A stretch of 64,000 nucleotides of DNA, taken from assembly GCF_002113125.1 (NCBI RefSeq), contig NZ_NEJP01000004.1:1-64000 (forward strand), read 5' to 3'. Origin of the DNA: Pseudomonas sp. B20(2017) (GTDB lineage: Bacteria > Pseudomonadota > Gammaproteobacteria > Pseudomonadales > Pseudomonadaceae). Made by a program: the position numbers and the translations under genes. Positions 1 through 8,590 of this stretch are shown in pieces. A model generated the notes under the pieces. It worked only from the letters and a program-made list of their open reading frames with translations, was not told the DNA's origin and searched no databases. Position 1 is the first letter of the stretch; each line of letters opens with the position of its first letter.

Positions 1-4
1 GAAT

Positions 5-123
5 TTCTTGACGACCATAGAGCGTTGGAACCACCTGATCCCATCCCGAACTCAGAAGTGAAACGATGCATCGCCGATGGTAGTGTGGGGTTTCCCCATG
101 TGAGAGTAGGTCATCGTCAAGAT
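5..123 (+). rRNA. rrf: 5S ribosomal RNA, first copy
   Basis: This matches the Pseudomonas 5S rRNA. The 5' strand CTTGACGA (from 7) pairs with TCGTCAAG (ending 121), and the internal CCACCTGATCCCATCCCGAAC and GTAGTGTGGGGTTTCCCCATG blocks are intact. The rest of the rRNA operon (16S, 23S) would lie upstream, outside the window. A second identical copy follows about 100 bases downstream. Ends are set from the closing stem and could be off by a few bases. Confidence 0.96.
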
Positions 124-132
124 TAAATTCCG

Positions 133-166
133 AAACCCCAATTGCGAAAGCAGTTGGGGTTTTGTT
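133..166 (+). terminator. Rho-independent terminator after first 5S
   Basis: AACCCCAATTGC and GCAGTTGGGGTT form a GC-rich hairpin around a short GAAA loop, followed by a T-rich run. It sits about 10 bases after the first 5S. If it is efficient, the second 5S depends on read-through or on processing of a minority transcript. Confidence 0.85.
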
Positions 167-226
167 TTAGTAGAAGTCACCGATTTTTGCCGGAACGTTA
201 CTGCGGTAACGGGCTGGTCACAGAAT

Positions 227-345
227 TTCTTGACGACCATAGAGCGTTGGAACCACCTGATCCCATCCCGAACTCAGAAGTGAAACGATGCATCGCCGAT
301 GGTAGTGTGGGGTTTCCCCATGTGAGAGTAGGTCATCGTCAAGAT
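227..345 (+). rRNA. rrf: 5S ribosomal RNA, second tandem copy
   Basis: This is a base-for-base repeat of the first 5S, including the preceding GAATTT leader. The 60-base spacer before it (167-226) carries GCGGTAACGGGCTGGTCACA, which looks like rRNA operon spacer sequence and suggests that a spacer-plus-5S unit was duplicated. The downstream flank differs from that of copy one. Confidence 0.96.
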
Positions 346-354
346 TGAATTCCG

Positions 355-393
355 AAACCCCTGTCTGCGAATGCAGACAGGGGTTTTGTCGTT
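355..393 (+). terminator. Rho-independent terminator after second 5S
   Basis: CCCCTGTCTGC and GCAGACAGGGG pair around a GAAT loop and are followed by TTTTG. The stem sequence differs from the terminator after the first 5S, so the two 3' ends are independent. It marks the end of the rRNA transcription unit. Confidence 0.88.
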
Positions 394-417
394 TCAGAGC
401 CCATAAAAGTCTGATCT

Positions 418-1596
418 TCATACCGCTCTGCGTTCCTTGCTGCTCCGACGAGCCTGCCTTTTGCGCCACCAGATGTAGACGCCAGTCCCCGACAACCCCG
501 CAATCAGAACACCCAATACCGCGATCATCACTTGTCCGGTGAAGCCTATGATCCGTCCCCCATGTATCGGCAACTGCAACCGATAAAACCGCTCTCCCAA
601 CGTCCCTTCTCCTGCGATCTCCTGCCCCAGTAATCGTCCGTCCGTACCGTGGAAGAACAACCAGGATTTGCCGTGGGCCTCGGTGTCATGCTGGCCGAAC
701 CCCGCACCGTAGAAGTTGTACTCAAAGCTGTAATACAACTCGCCAATCGCCGCTGTCAGCCCCAACCTTTTGCCTTCCTGTTGTGCCCTTTCGTATGCCT
801 GTTGATAACTCAATCGAGTGATCCCCAGCTCTTCGGCAGGCATCCGCCCTCGCGCCTCATACACGCTCGGTTCAATCGGAGAAAACAACGACACCGCAGG
901 TTTGAAGACCTGACTCGGCAGATTCATCGCCACGCTGCTGACGGCTATCGGCAGCAACAACAACCACAGCCACAACCCCCCCGCCCGGTGCAGATCAAAG
1001 TTGAGTCGATAGGCATGCCCGCCCTTGATCTTCCAGGCGTTCGACCACTTCTTCCAGAACGGTTTACCCCGCGGCAACGTCAGCCAGAGGGCAATCAAGC
1101 AATCGATTACCCAAGCGATGGCCACCAACCCCATCAACAGCAAACCCCAGTTACCGGGGAGTGTCAGGTTGTAGTGAAACTCGAGAATGAACGGAACGAA
1201 GTTCTCACGCTGGAAACAGCACTCGCCCCAGTAACGCTGACCTTTTTGCTCTCCGCTGACAGGGTCGAGGTAGAACACTTCATTGCGTTCTTTAAACGGT
1301 TCACCCGTCGCCGGATCATTTCGCGGAACCGCCGCCAGCAATGCCGTGTGGTCTGCCTCGTTCGGGTACTCCATGTACCAGACCTGCAACTTCGGATGGG
1401 CCGATTGCACCGCATCAACCAGCTCACCTGGCGGCAGACGCTTCCCCTCGGCCGAAGCCTCGTAAAACTGCGGATTCAACCACTCATCCAGCTCATGGTT
1501 GAACGCCAGAATGCTCCCGGTGATCCCGGCCAGCAGCAGAAAAACCGCTGTGGCCAACCCGATATACCGGTGCAATAAAACCAGAAATGAGCGCAT
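418..1596 (-). CDS. PepSY-domain inner-membrane protein, FoxB-like siderophore reductase candidate
   Basis: This 392-residue protein has the PepSY-associated membrane architecture: an N-terminal membrane helix at about residues 5-32, two hydrophobic segments near 150-175 and 205-225, and a last helix near 360-380 followed by a basic tail. Histidines near the membrane segments (HRY at the N-terminus, EFHYN, DLHRAGG, PIHGG) could bind haem. Family members next to ferri-siderophore receptors, such as FoxB after FoxA in P. aeruginosa, act on imported siderophore at the inner membrane, probably by reducing iron. GGGAA lies 5 bases before the ATG. It is the last gene of the sigma/anti-sigma/receptor operon, 75 bases after the receptor, with a hairpin in the gap. 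Reductase activity is inferred from family and context. Confidence 0.85.
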   Translation of the reverse strand: MRSFLVLLHRYIGLATAVFLLLAGITGSILAFNHELDEWLNPQFYEASAEGKRLPPGELVDAVQSAHPKLQVWYMEYPNEADHTALLAAVPRNDPATGEPFKERNEVFYLDPVSGEQKGQRYWGECCFQRENFVPFILEFHYNLTLPGNWGLLLMGLVAIAWVIDCLIALWLTLPRGKPFWKKWSNAWKIKGGHAYRLNFDLHRAGGLWLWLLLLPIAVSSVAMNLPSQVFKPAVSLFSPIEPSVYEARGRMPAEELGITRLSYQQAYERAQQEGKRLGLTAAIGELYYSFEYNFYGAGFGQHDTEAHGKSWLFFHGTDGRLLGQEIAGEGTLGERFYRLQLPIHGGRIIGFTGQVMIAVLGVLIAGLSGTGVYIWWRKRQARRSSKERRAV

Positions 1597-1620
1597 GAAA
1601 ATTCCCCCACAGATACGACA

Positions 1621-1654
1621 AAGCCAGCCCCTGAAATCAAGGGCTGGCTTTTTT
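1621..1654 (-). terminator. Perfect hairpin between receptor and PepSY gene
   Basis: AAGCCAGCCC and GGGCTGGCTT form a perfect 10-bp stem with a 10-base loop. On the plus strand it is followed by TTTTT. In the direction of the operon (minus) only TTT follows, so it is a weak terminator or an mRNA-stabilising 3' structure. Its position suggests that the PepSY gene is expressed below the receptor. Confidence 0.55.
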
Positions 1655-1671
1655 ATGCATAAGACAAAGGC

Positions 1672-4173
1672 TTAGAACTGGTAACTGACCGTGGCGACGA
1701 CGTTGCGCTCTTCGCCCATGTAGCAGAAGTCCAGACTGGCGCAGGAGGCTACGTAGGATTCATTGGTCAGGTTGTTAGCATTCAGGCGTACGTCGACACC
1801 CTTCAGACCGACCTTGCCGAGGTCATAGCCAATCGATGCGTCGAACAATGTGTAGGACGGCACCTTCATGGTGTTCTCTGCATCCGCCCAGCTATAGCCG
1901 ACATAACGTACACCACCGCCCAGTCGCAGCCCGTCGAGTGCCGCGCTGTCGAACTTGTAGTCGGCCCACAGCGATGCCATGTGCCGTGGCGCCTGGGTTG
2001 GCGAATTGCCTTTGTTCTCGATCACATTGGTCGGTGTGCTCAGGGTGCTGGTCATCGACTTCGAGTATTCAATGTCGGTGAAGGTGTAGCTGCCGAGCAC
2101 TTTCAGGTTGTCGGTCAATTGCATGTGCGCTTCAAGTTCCAGCCCCTGAGAGCGGACAGCGCCTACAGCGCGATAGAAGTTTTCCTGCGGCAGTTTGGTC
2201 GCCAGGTTTTCCTGATCGATGCGGAACAACGAGGCGGTGAACAGATTGTCGGTACCCGGCGGCTGATACTTCAGGCCCATTTCCCACTGGGTTCCATCGG
2301 TCGGTGCGAGCGGATTGCCGGCGCTGTCAGCGTAGGAATTCGGGTTGAACGACTCGGAATAGCTGACGTACGGAGCGAGCCCGTTATCGAACAGATACAG
2401 CGCGCCTGCACGGCCAGTGAGCTTGGTGCGTCGATCGTTGATCTCGGTGCCGACCGGACGGCCCGCTTCGGCGATGCGGTTTTCATCGGAGGTTTCCACC
2501 CAGTCCTGACGCAGTCCCAGCGAGAAGCGCCACTTGTCCATTTCGATCAGGTCTTGCAGATAAACGCCGGTCTGCTCCAGGCGCCGCAGGTAGCTGGTAT
2601 CGCCGTACGGCGTAATAGCGGAATTGCCATACACCGGGTTGAACGCGTTGATCGGCGCCAGGCCGCCACTGGTCCAGTCGACCACGGTTTTGCGTCGCTG
2701 GTAATCCGCCCCCATCAGCACCGTGTGCTTGATCGCGCCGGTGAAAAATTCGGCCTGGAGCATGTTGTCGACGATGAATGCGTGCAGGCGCTCGTTGCCG
2801 CCGGTGTAGTAGCGATTCAGTTCGTTGCTGGTCGGCGACGTCCAGCCATAGGCGTATACCTGATCCATGTTCACTTTGGAGTCGAGGTAGCGGAAATTCT
2901 GCCGCGCGGTGAAGACGTCGTTGAAGCGGTGTTCGAACTGGTAACCGAACGACTGCTGATCACGGGAGTAACCGTCGATGCCCGGCTCGCCTTCAAAGAA
3001 GTGCGGCGAGATACGATTACCGTTGCGTAGATGAATCGTGCCGTCGGCCGGCACGCCACCGTGATAGCCGCCGTCCGGGTCATGCTGCAGATACGCTTGC
3101 AGAGTCAGTGAGGTGTCTTCGCTGAAATCGATGCTGACGGTCGGTGCGAGGGCGAAGCGCTTTTCCTTGTTGTGGTCGAATTGCGTGTCGGACTGATCCG
3201 TCAATCCGGTCAGACGATAGGCGATACGCTTGTCGTCATCGACCGGTCCGCTGAAGTCAAAACCGACACCGCGCTGGCCCTGAGTACCGACGGTGGCCTG
3301 AATCTGATGATAGGCCTCGTACAGCGGTTTCTTGCTGGTCAGCGCCACCAGACCGCCCGGCGAGCTGCGGCCGTAGAGCACCGACGAAGGCCCTTTCAGA
3401 ATATCGACGCGCTCAAGGAAATACGGATCAACCTGCATGGTGCTGTAGGTGCCGCTGTCGCCCATCGACTTGAGGCCGTCGAGGTAAATGTTATCCACCG
3501 AACCATCGTTGAAGCCGCGCATTGCCACGTAGTCGTAACGGTGCGTAGCGCCGTAAGGATTGGTCAGCACACCGGGGGTGTAACGCATGGCCTGGGACAC
3601 GGTTTGCGAGCCCTGATCGTCCATTTGCTCACGAGTGACGACGGACACGCTTTGCGAAGTTTCCAGCAGCGCAGTACTGGTTTTGGTGGCGATCTGGCTG
3701 TGCGTCGCGTTGTAGCCGTCCATGCTGCCCAACGCGTTGCCGAGGGCGAAGCCTTTGATGTCGGTGGTCGGCAGGGCCAGCGCTTCGGTTTCTGCAACCG
3801 AGCGCAACACATAGCTGCTGCCGTCCTGGCTGATCGCTTCCAGACCCGAACCACCGAGCAGATGACTCAGCGCCTGATCGGTCGAATACTCGCCCTGCAC
3901 GCCCGGTGACTGGCGGCCCTGGGTCTGCTGCGGCGTCATCGACAACGTGATGCCCGCCTGACGCGCGAACTGGTTCAGCGCCTCGCCTAATGGTCCGGCG
4001 GCGATGTTGTAGCGGTGGCTGCCGACCTCGCTGGCATTGGCCGCGATGCTCAGGCTCGGCAGCACGCCAATACCCAGTGCGGTAGAAAACAGCGCCGCCC
4101 GGACGGCATGACGTAACAGGCCGGATTCGGAAGAGAAATTCAGAGGGTTCTTACAGGTAACGCGCGCAGTCAT
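1672..4173 (-). CDS. TonB-dependent siderophore receptor with STN signalling domain (FoxA/FiuA type)
   Basis: This 833-residue outer-membrane receptor starts with an Ala-rich signal peptide (cleavage probably after ANA, about residue 47). An STN domain follows at about 50-110 (YNIAAGPLGEALNQFARQAG), the region that contacts a FecR-type regulator. Then come the plug (about 160-280, with LERVDILKGPSSVLYGRSSPGG) and a 22-strand barrel ending in aromatic VATVSYQF. The paired cysteines in the last extracellular loop and CYMGEERNV near the end are typical of the hydroxamate receptor group (FhuA/FoxA/FiuA), so ferrichrome or ferrioxamine is the likeliest ligand. It lies 87 bases after the anti-sigma gene and is the expected target of the sigma factor. 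The exact ligand cannot be read from sequence. Confidence 0.93.
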   Translation of the reverse strand: MTARVTCKNPLNFSSESGLLRHAVRAALFSTALGIGVLPSLSIAANASEVGSHRYNIAAGPLGEALNQFARQAGITLSMTPQQTQGRQSPGVQGEYSTDQALSHLLGGSGLEAISQDGSSYVLRSVAETEALALPTTDIKGFALGNALGSMDGYNATHSQIATKTSTALLETSQSVSVVTREQMDDQGSQTVSQAMRYTPGVLTNPYGATHRYDYVAMRGFNDGSVDNIYLDGLKSMGDSGTYSTMQVDPYFLERVDILKGPSSVLYGRSSPGGLVALTSKKPLYEAYHQIQATVGTQGQRGVGFDFSGPVDDDKRIAYRLTGLTDQSDTQFDHNKEKRFALAPTVSIDFSEDTSLTLQAYLQHDPDGGYHGGVPADGTIHLRNGNRISPHFFEGEPGIDGYSRDQQSFGYQFEHRFNDVFTARQNFRYLDSKVNMDQVYAYGWTSPTSNELNRYYTGGNERLHAFIVDNMLQAEFFTGAIKHTVLMGADYQRRKTVVDWTSGGLAPINAFNPVYGNSAITPYGDTSYLRRLEQTGVYLQDLIEMDKWRFSLGLRQDWVETSDENRIAEAGRPVGTEINDRRTKLTGRAGALYLFDNGLAPYVSYSESFNPNSYADSAGNPLAPTDGTQWEMGLKYQPPGTDNLFTASLFRIDQENLATKLPQENFYRAVGAVRSQGLELEAHMQLTDNLKVLGSYTFTDIEYSKSMTSTLSTPTNVIENKGNSPTQAPRHMASLWADYKFDSAALDGLRLGGGVRYVGYSWADAENTMKVPSYTLFDASIGYDLGKVGLKGVDVRLNANNLTNESYVASCASLDFCYMGEERNVVATVSYQF

Positions 4174-4260
4174 TGTAGGTTTCCGTAGGCAGTCGCGAAG
4201 GCTGAGTTGAAGTGCTTACTGACTAAGCCGGACTTGCCACGAAAACCCGCCAAAATAATT

Positions 4261-5262
4261 TCAGGCCACAGACTCCAGTATCACCCACCAGCGGGTGCGG
4301 TAGCGCAACTGCACCGGCAGGGTCTGCGGCAGGATCGCCAGCAGCTTGTCGGTGTCCTCAAGACGGAACACGCCGGACAGGCGCAAATCCGCAATGTCCG
4401 ACGCACAGCTCAGAAAACCCTGACGATACCGGCCGACTTCGCTGAGGAAGTCGCCCAGCCGCATGTTGCGAGTTACGATCAGCCCGTCGACCCAGGCACC
4501 GGCGTCCATGTCCAACGGCGGCGCGGGACGAATTTGATGGTGATCGATCAGGTAGCTCTGACCGGCGATGGCCTCTGTCGAGTTGCCTGCGGAGTGAATC
4601 GCGACCCGGCCACTGGTGACGCTCAGGCGCGTGCAACCCTCTTCCTGGCGCAGAATGAATCGCGCCTTGAACGGCTCGTAACTGCCATGACGACTTTGCA
4701 CTCGCAGCGGTCGGTCAAACGGCGCACCTTCATCGGCACCGCCGCAGGTGACGACGATTTCGCCTCGGGCCAGTTTGATCAGCCTTTGTTGCGCGGTGTA
4801 GTCGAGATCCACGCTGCTGGCGGTGTTGAGTTCTATACGCGTGCCGTCCGGCAACTGGAAGCCACGGCGTTCGCCGGTGGTGGTGGCGTAGTCGGCACTC
4901 CACTGTTGCCAGACGGAAGTTTCCTTGGCCAGCCATCCCGCCGAGCCCACCAAGAGCGCGCCGGACAACAGCTTCAACGCCTGACGTCGACCCAACCCCT
5001 GCGCACTGTTTTCCAGCGTGTTGAACGCCACCTGCGCACCGGGCACGGCGCGCAGATTGTGGGTCAGTTCGGCTTGCAGAGACTGCACCCGCTGCCAGGC
5101 CAGTTCGTGATCATGGTGTTCGGCGCGCCATTGTTCGCACTGGCGATTCAGGCGCGGATTGCCATGGTTGTTGCGCAGGCGCAGGAGCCAGTGAATGGCC
5201 TGTCGGACCACCTGCTGCGGTGGCTCGGCACGACGGCCAAGCGAGGGGTTATCCACCGGCAT
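4261..5262 (-). CDS. FecR-family anti-sigma/signal-transduction protein
   Basis: This 333-residue protein has the layout of inner-membrane sigma regulators. The N-terminal cytoplasmic region (about 1-85, with AIHWLLRLRNN and DHELAWQRVQ) binds the sigma factor. A membrane helix follows at about 95-112 (LKLLSGALLVGSAGWLA). The periplasmic FecR domain contains FQLPDGTRIELNTASSVDLDY and a C-terminal STN-like part that meets the receptor. Its ATG shares one base with the TGA of the sigma gene (TGATG), so the two are translationally coupled. In this family the protein keeps the sigma factor inactive until the receptor is loaded, then releases it after proteolysis. Confidence 0.92.
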   Translation of the reverse strand: MPVDNPSLGRRAEPPQQVVRQAIHWLLRLRNNHGNPRLNRQCEQWRAEHHDHELAWQRVQSLQAELTHNLRAVPGAQVAFNTLENSAQGLGRRQALKLLSGALLVGSAGWLAKETSVWQQWSADYATTTGERRGFQLPDGTRIELNTASSVDLDYTAQQRLIKLARGEIVVTCGGADEGAPFDRPLRVQSRHGSYEPFKARFILRQEEGCTRLSVTSGRVAIHSAGNSTEAIAGQSYLIDHHQIRPAPPLDMDAGAWVDGLIVTRNMRLGDFLSEVGRYRQGFLSCASDIADLRLSGVFRLEDTDKLLAILPQTLPVQLRYRTRWWVILESVA

Positions 5263-5762
5263 CAGCTTTCATACCGCAGCACATAGCAGTGAAACAGGGC
5301 ATCGGCGACGTAGCGTTCTACCGAGCGCAGGGACAGGCCCATCCGCTCGGCAATCTGCCTGTGGGTCAAACCTTCGCACTGCGCCAGCAGAAATGCCTGA
5401 CGCACTTTCGGCTTCAAGCCTTCAAGCATGCGTGCGATGCCTTCGAGCAATTCGATCACCAAGGCGCGGGCTTCGGCACTTGGTGTTTCGGCTTCAGGCA
5501 AGTGGGCGATGGTTTCCAGATAGGCGCGTTCAATTTCTTCACGGCGCCAATGATCAATCACCAAACCCCGAGCAACAGTGCGCAAGAATGCGCGAGGTGC
5601 CTTGAGTTCCAGACGCTCGGTACGCTGCAGCAAACGCACGAAGGTGTCCTGAGCCAGATCCGCCGCATCTGCGGCATTGCCCAGCCGCGCGCGCAACCAG
5701 CCGTTGAGCCAGCCGTGATGACTACTGTAAAGCGCCTGTACTGCAAACTCAGGTGAGGACAT
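5262..5762 (-). CDS. ECF sigma factor, FecI-like (iron-starvation sigma)
   Basis: This 166-residue extracytoplasmic-function sigma factor has region 2 at about 10-75 (ADLAQDTFVRLLQR, DHWRREEIERAYLE) and region 4 at about 105-160 (LEGLKPKVRQAFLLAQCEGL, HRQIAERMGLSLRSVERYV). It directs RNA polymerase to the adjacent receptor gene when the siderophore binds. An upstream in-frame start (5813) would add 17 residues, but a Fur-like box lies inside that stretch. The ATG at 5762 is therefore preferred, although no good ribosome-binding site is seen before it. The gene is the first of the four-gene iron operon. Confidence 0.9.
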   Translation of the reverse strand: MSSPEFAVQALYSSHHGWLNGWLRARLGNAADAADLAQDTFVRLLQRTERLELKAPRAFLRTVARGLVIDHWRREEIERAYLETIAHLPEAETPSAEARALVIELLEGIARMLEGLKPKVRQAFLLAQCEGLTHRQIAERMGLSLRSVERYVADALFHCYVLRYES

Positions 5763-5789
5763 GAACGCGACAGCCCGAACGTCACAAAT

Positions 5790-5808
5790 GATAATTAGTC
5801 GCATTGTC
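5790..5808 (-). promoter_or_regulatory. Candidate Fur box upstream of the ECF sigma gene
   Basis: On the minus strand, GACAATGCGACTAATTATC matches the 19-bp Fur consensus GATAATGATAATCATTATC at 14 of 19 positions (counted by eye). It lies 28 bases upstream of the chosen sigma start, where Fur-Fe2+ would block the promoter. The remaining gap to the chemoreceptor (5809-6072) holds both divergent promoters. I see no gene in it. Confidence 0.72.
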
Positions 5809-6072
5809 ATCAAGGGTTACAGAATTTGCAACCGGCGCTGCAAAACCGTCATCAAAAAATGACAGGCGAACGCTCTGGCACGCCGTTCGGCGGGAACTGG
5901 CAGAAATGCCGTCCATTTCCTACAAAACGCTAAGTTTTCTCCGAATCGTGCCGACAGACTGGTGAGACATGCGTGCACCAAAGTAGAGCAGCCATCAGAA
6001 CGCTGCCTGCGCTGTACATGGAATGTTGCATACGGAACGCATCCCCACTTTTGGCATAAGAAGTCCCATGAA

Positions 6073-7953
6073 ATGAATCTCAAGTTCAGCCATAAAATCC
6101 TGCTGGCCGCCTCGGGCGTCGTGGTCCTGGCGTTCGCGCTGTTTACTTTGTACAACGACTATCTGCAGCGAAATACCATTCGCCAAAACCTCCAGTCCTC
6201 GGTCCAGCAGGCCGGTGACCTGACCGCCAGCAGTGTGCAGAACTGGATGAGCGGGCGGATTCTGGTACTGGAAAACCTCGCACAGAACGTCGCTCATCAA
6301 GGCAAGAATGCCGACTTCCCGGGGCTGGTCGATCAACCGGCCTTCACCTCGAACTTCCAGTTCACCTACGTCGGCCAGGCCAACGGCGTGTTCACCCAGC
6401 GCCCTGACGCGAAGATGCCAGACGGCTACGATCCGCGTCAGCGCCCTTGGTACAAGCAGGCCGTGGCCGCTGACCAGACCATGTTGACCCCGCCATACAT
6501 GGCTGCCGTTGGCGGTCTGGTGGTGACCATCGCCATGCCGGTGAAAAAGAACGGCGAGCTGCTCGGCGTCGTGGGCGGTGACCTGAGCCTGGAAACCCTG
6601 GTGAAGATCATCAACTCGGTGGACTTCGGTGGCCTGGGCCACGCGTTTCTGGTCAGCGGTGACGGTCAGGTGATCGTCAGCCCGGACAAAGATCAGGTGA
6701 TGAAGAACCTCAAGGACATCTACCCGAACGCCGGTGTGCGTATCGAGAAGGGCAACCAGAACGTGGTGCTCAACGGCCAGGAACGCATCCTGTCGTTCAC
6801 CCCGGTCGCAGGTCTGCCGAATGCCGAGTGGTACATCGGCCTGTCGATCGACCGCGACAAGGCCTACGCCGCACTCAGCCAGTTCCGTACCTCGGCAGTG
6901 ATTGCGATGTTCGTCGCCGTGGGCGCGATTGCGGTGTTCCTGAGCCTGCTGATCACCGTCCTGATGCGTCCGCTGATCACCATGGGCCGCGCGATGCAGG
7001 ACATCGCCCAGGGTGAAGGTGACCTGACCCGTCGTCTGGTAGTGGAAAGCAAGGACGAGTTCGGCGAGCTGGGCAGTTCGTTCAACCAGTTCGTGGAGCG
7101 GATTCACGCCTCCATTTCCGAAGTGTCTTCCGCGACCCGTCACGTACACGACCTGTCGCAACGGGTGATGGCATCGTCCAACGCCTCGATCATCGGTTCC
7201 GACGAGCAAAGTGCACGCACCAACAGCGTGGCTGCCGCGATCAATCAGCTGGGTGCCGCCACCCAGGAAATCGCCCGCAACGCCGCCGATGCTTCGCAAC
7301 ACGCCAGCGGCGCGAGCGAACAGGCTGAGGATGGTCGTCAGGTGGTCGAGCAGACGATTCAGGCCATGACCGAGCTGTCGCAGAAGATCAGCCTGTCGTG
7401 CACCCAGATCGAAACCCTGAATGCGAGCACCGACAACATCGGCCACATTCTCGACGTGATCAAAGGCATCTCCCAGCAGACCAACCTGCTGGCGCTCAAC
7501 GCGGCCATCGAAGCGGCCCGTGCCGGTGAGGCCGGACGCGGTTTTGCGGTGGTAGCGGACGAGGTGCGCAACCTCGCTCACCGCACCCAGGAGTCGGCGG
7601 AAGAGATCCACAAGATGATCACCTCGCTGCAGGTCGGTTCCCGCGAAGCGGTGAGCACCATGAACGCCAGTCAGGCGTCCAGCGAAGAGAGCGTTGAAGT
7701 GGCGAACCAGGCCGGTCTGCGTCTGGTCAGCGTGACCCAGCGCATCGGCGAAATCGACGGCATGAACCAGTCGGTGGCAGCGGCTACCGAAGAGCAGACC
7801 GCCGTGGTGGAAACCCTCAACGTCGACGTCAACCAGATCAACCTGCTGAATCAGCAGAGCGTGGCCAACCTCAATGAAACGTTGAAGGATTGCGATGCGT
7901 TGTCGCAGCAGGCCAATCGTTTGAAACAGCTGGTCGACAGCTTCAAGATCTGA
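6073..7953 (+). CDS. Methyl-accepting chemotaxis protein with amino-acid-type dCache domain (PctA/CtaA-like)
   Basis: This 626-residue chemoreceptor has TM1 at about 8-28, a periplasmic dCache sensor at about 35-270, TM2 at about 278-300, HAMP to about 350, and a cytoplasmic signalling domain. Its hairpin tip sequence lies around [21 protein letters not shown]. The sensor carries the full amino-acid recognition set known from PctA: Y119, R124, W126, Y127, Y142 and D170, with spacing YDPRQRPWY. It should detect L-amino acids and signal through CheW/CheA. There is no C-terminal CheR-binding pentapeptide (it ends DSFKI). The longer frame from 5962 has no supporting start, so the ATG at 6073 is used. 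It is monocistronic, and a REP pair follows. Confidence 0.95.
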   Translation: MNLKFSHKILLAASGVVVLAFALFTLYNDYLQRNTIRQNLQSSVQQAGDLTASSVQNWMSGRILVLENLAQNVAHQGKNADFPGLVDQPAFTSNFQFTYVGQANGVFTQRPDAKMPDGYDPRQRPWYKQAVAADQTMLTPPYMAAVGGLVVTIAMPVKKNGELLGVVGGDLSLETLVKIINSVDFGGLGHAFLVSGDGQVIVSPDKDQVMKNLKDIYPNAGVRIEKGNQNVVLNGQERILSFTPVAGLPNAEWYIGLSIDRDKAYAALSQFRTSAVIAMFVAVGAIAVFLSLLITVLMRPLITMGRAMQDIAQGEGDLTRRLVVESKDEFGELGSSFNQFVERIHASISEVSSATRHVHDLSQRVMASSNASIIGSDEQSARTNSVAAAINQLGAATQEIARNAADASQHASGASEQAEDGRQVVEQTIQAMTELSQKISLSCTQIETLNASTDNIGHILDVIKGISQQTNLLALNAAIEAARAGEAGRGFAVVADEVRNLAHRTQESAEEIHKMITSLQVGSREAVSTMNASQASSEESVEVANQAGLRLVSVTQRIGEIDGMNQSVAAATEEQTAVVETLNVDVNQINLLNQQSVANLNETLKDCDALSQQANRLKQLVDSFKI

Positions 7954-7980
7954 CATCAAGTCAGACCGCGTTATCGTTCA

Positions 7981-8070
7981 TCGCGGGCAAGCCCGCTCCC
8001 ACAGGATTTCTGGCGCACACAACATTTGTGACCAACCTGGAACCCGTGGGAGCTGGCTTGCCAGCGATAG
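7981..8070. repeat. REP pair (REPIN-like) after the chemoreceptor gene
   Basis: CGCGGGCAAGCCCGCTCCCACAGG at about 7983-8006 faces a degenerate inverted partner, CGTGGGAGCTGGCTTGCCAGCGA, at about 8046-8068. This is the first of four such inverted pairs in the window and the most diverged. Such elements spread with a RAYT transposase encoded elsewhere. Here it separates two convergent genes. Confidence 0.85.
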
Positions 8071-8099
8071 CGGTGGCTCAATCACCGCAGAGCTGAAGC

Positions 8100-8567
8100 C
8101 TAAATAAACAGCTTCAGCACATTGCCCATCGCATCATCGGCGAACCCCTGCACGAAATCCTTGAACCCCGGCAGCGCTTCGGGCCCACCGCTGGCCGGCT
8201 CGGCAATGATCGTCCAGGTCGCCCGCGACTTGCCCGCGCCCAGCGACTCCACATTCATCGCCGCCCACAGATTGGCCACGCCCAGCGTGTTGTAGATCGT
8301 GGTCCAGGTCATGCTCAGCGCCTGGTCGTCCCGGGAGTTGAGTTGCTCGACCACGATGTTGCCATCCTTGAAGAACTTCTTGCGCAGCGACGACACGCCT
8401 TCGCCGGTCATTTCAATGTGCGACAGCGCCGGAATGAAACGGTCGAAGCCGTCGAATTTGCCGACCACTGCCCACACCTGTTTGGCGTCCACCGGCACTT
8501 CCACCGATGACACGACGTGGCAGCCGTGAGGGTTTTTGATCAGGGTGTCGGGTTGAAGATTGCTCAT
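8100..8567 (-). CDS. mgoD: MgoD/PvfD, SRPBCC (START-like) protein of the mgo cluster
   Basis: This 155-residue protein has the polyketide cyclase/dehydrase type SRPBCC fold: a helix-grip start with VPVDAKQVWAVVGKFDGFDRFIPAL and a long C-terminal helix (FKDFVQGFADDAMGNVLKLF). AAGGAG lies 8 bases before the ATG. It is the last gene of the mgoB-mgoC-mgoA-mgoD order found in plant-associated pseudomonads (pvfD in P. entomophila). The fold makes a hydrophobic pocket, so a role in binding or shaping the metabolite is plausible. Its reaction is not evident from sequence. Confidence 0.88.
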   Translation of the reverse strand: MSNLQPDTLIKNPHGCHVVSSVEVPVDAKQVWAVVGKFDGFDRFIPALSHIEMTGEGVSSLRKKFFKDGNIVVEQLNSRDDQALSMTWTTIYNTLGVANLWAAMNVESLGAGKSRATWTIIAEPASGGPEALPGFKDFVQGFADDAMGNVLKLFI

Positions 8568-8590
8568 GGTGTTGCTCCTTGGTTGATGAG

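Noticed and set aside
5763..5813. Longer N-terminus for the ECF sigma factor
   Set aside because: The extension overlaps a good Fur box and is not needed for region 2 of the sigma fold.
6034..6060. Possible sigma-54 promoter (TGG...TTGCAT) before the chemoreceptor
   Set aside because: The spacing between the GG and GC elements does not fit the -24/-12 rule.
5995..7959. 654-codon minus-strand frame opposite the chemoreceptor
   Set aside because: The plus strand encodes a complete chemoreceptor with all domains. The antisense product is compositionally odd and matches nothing.
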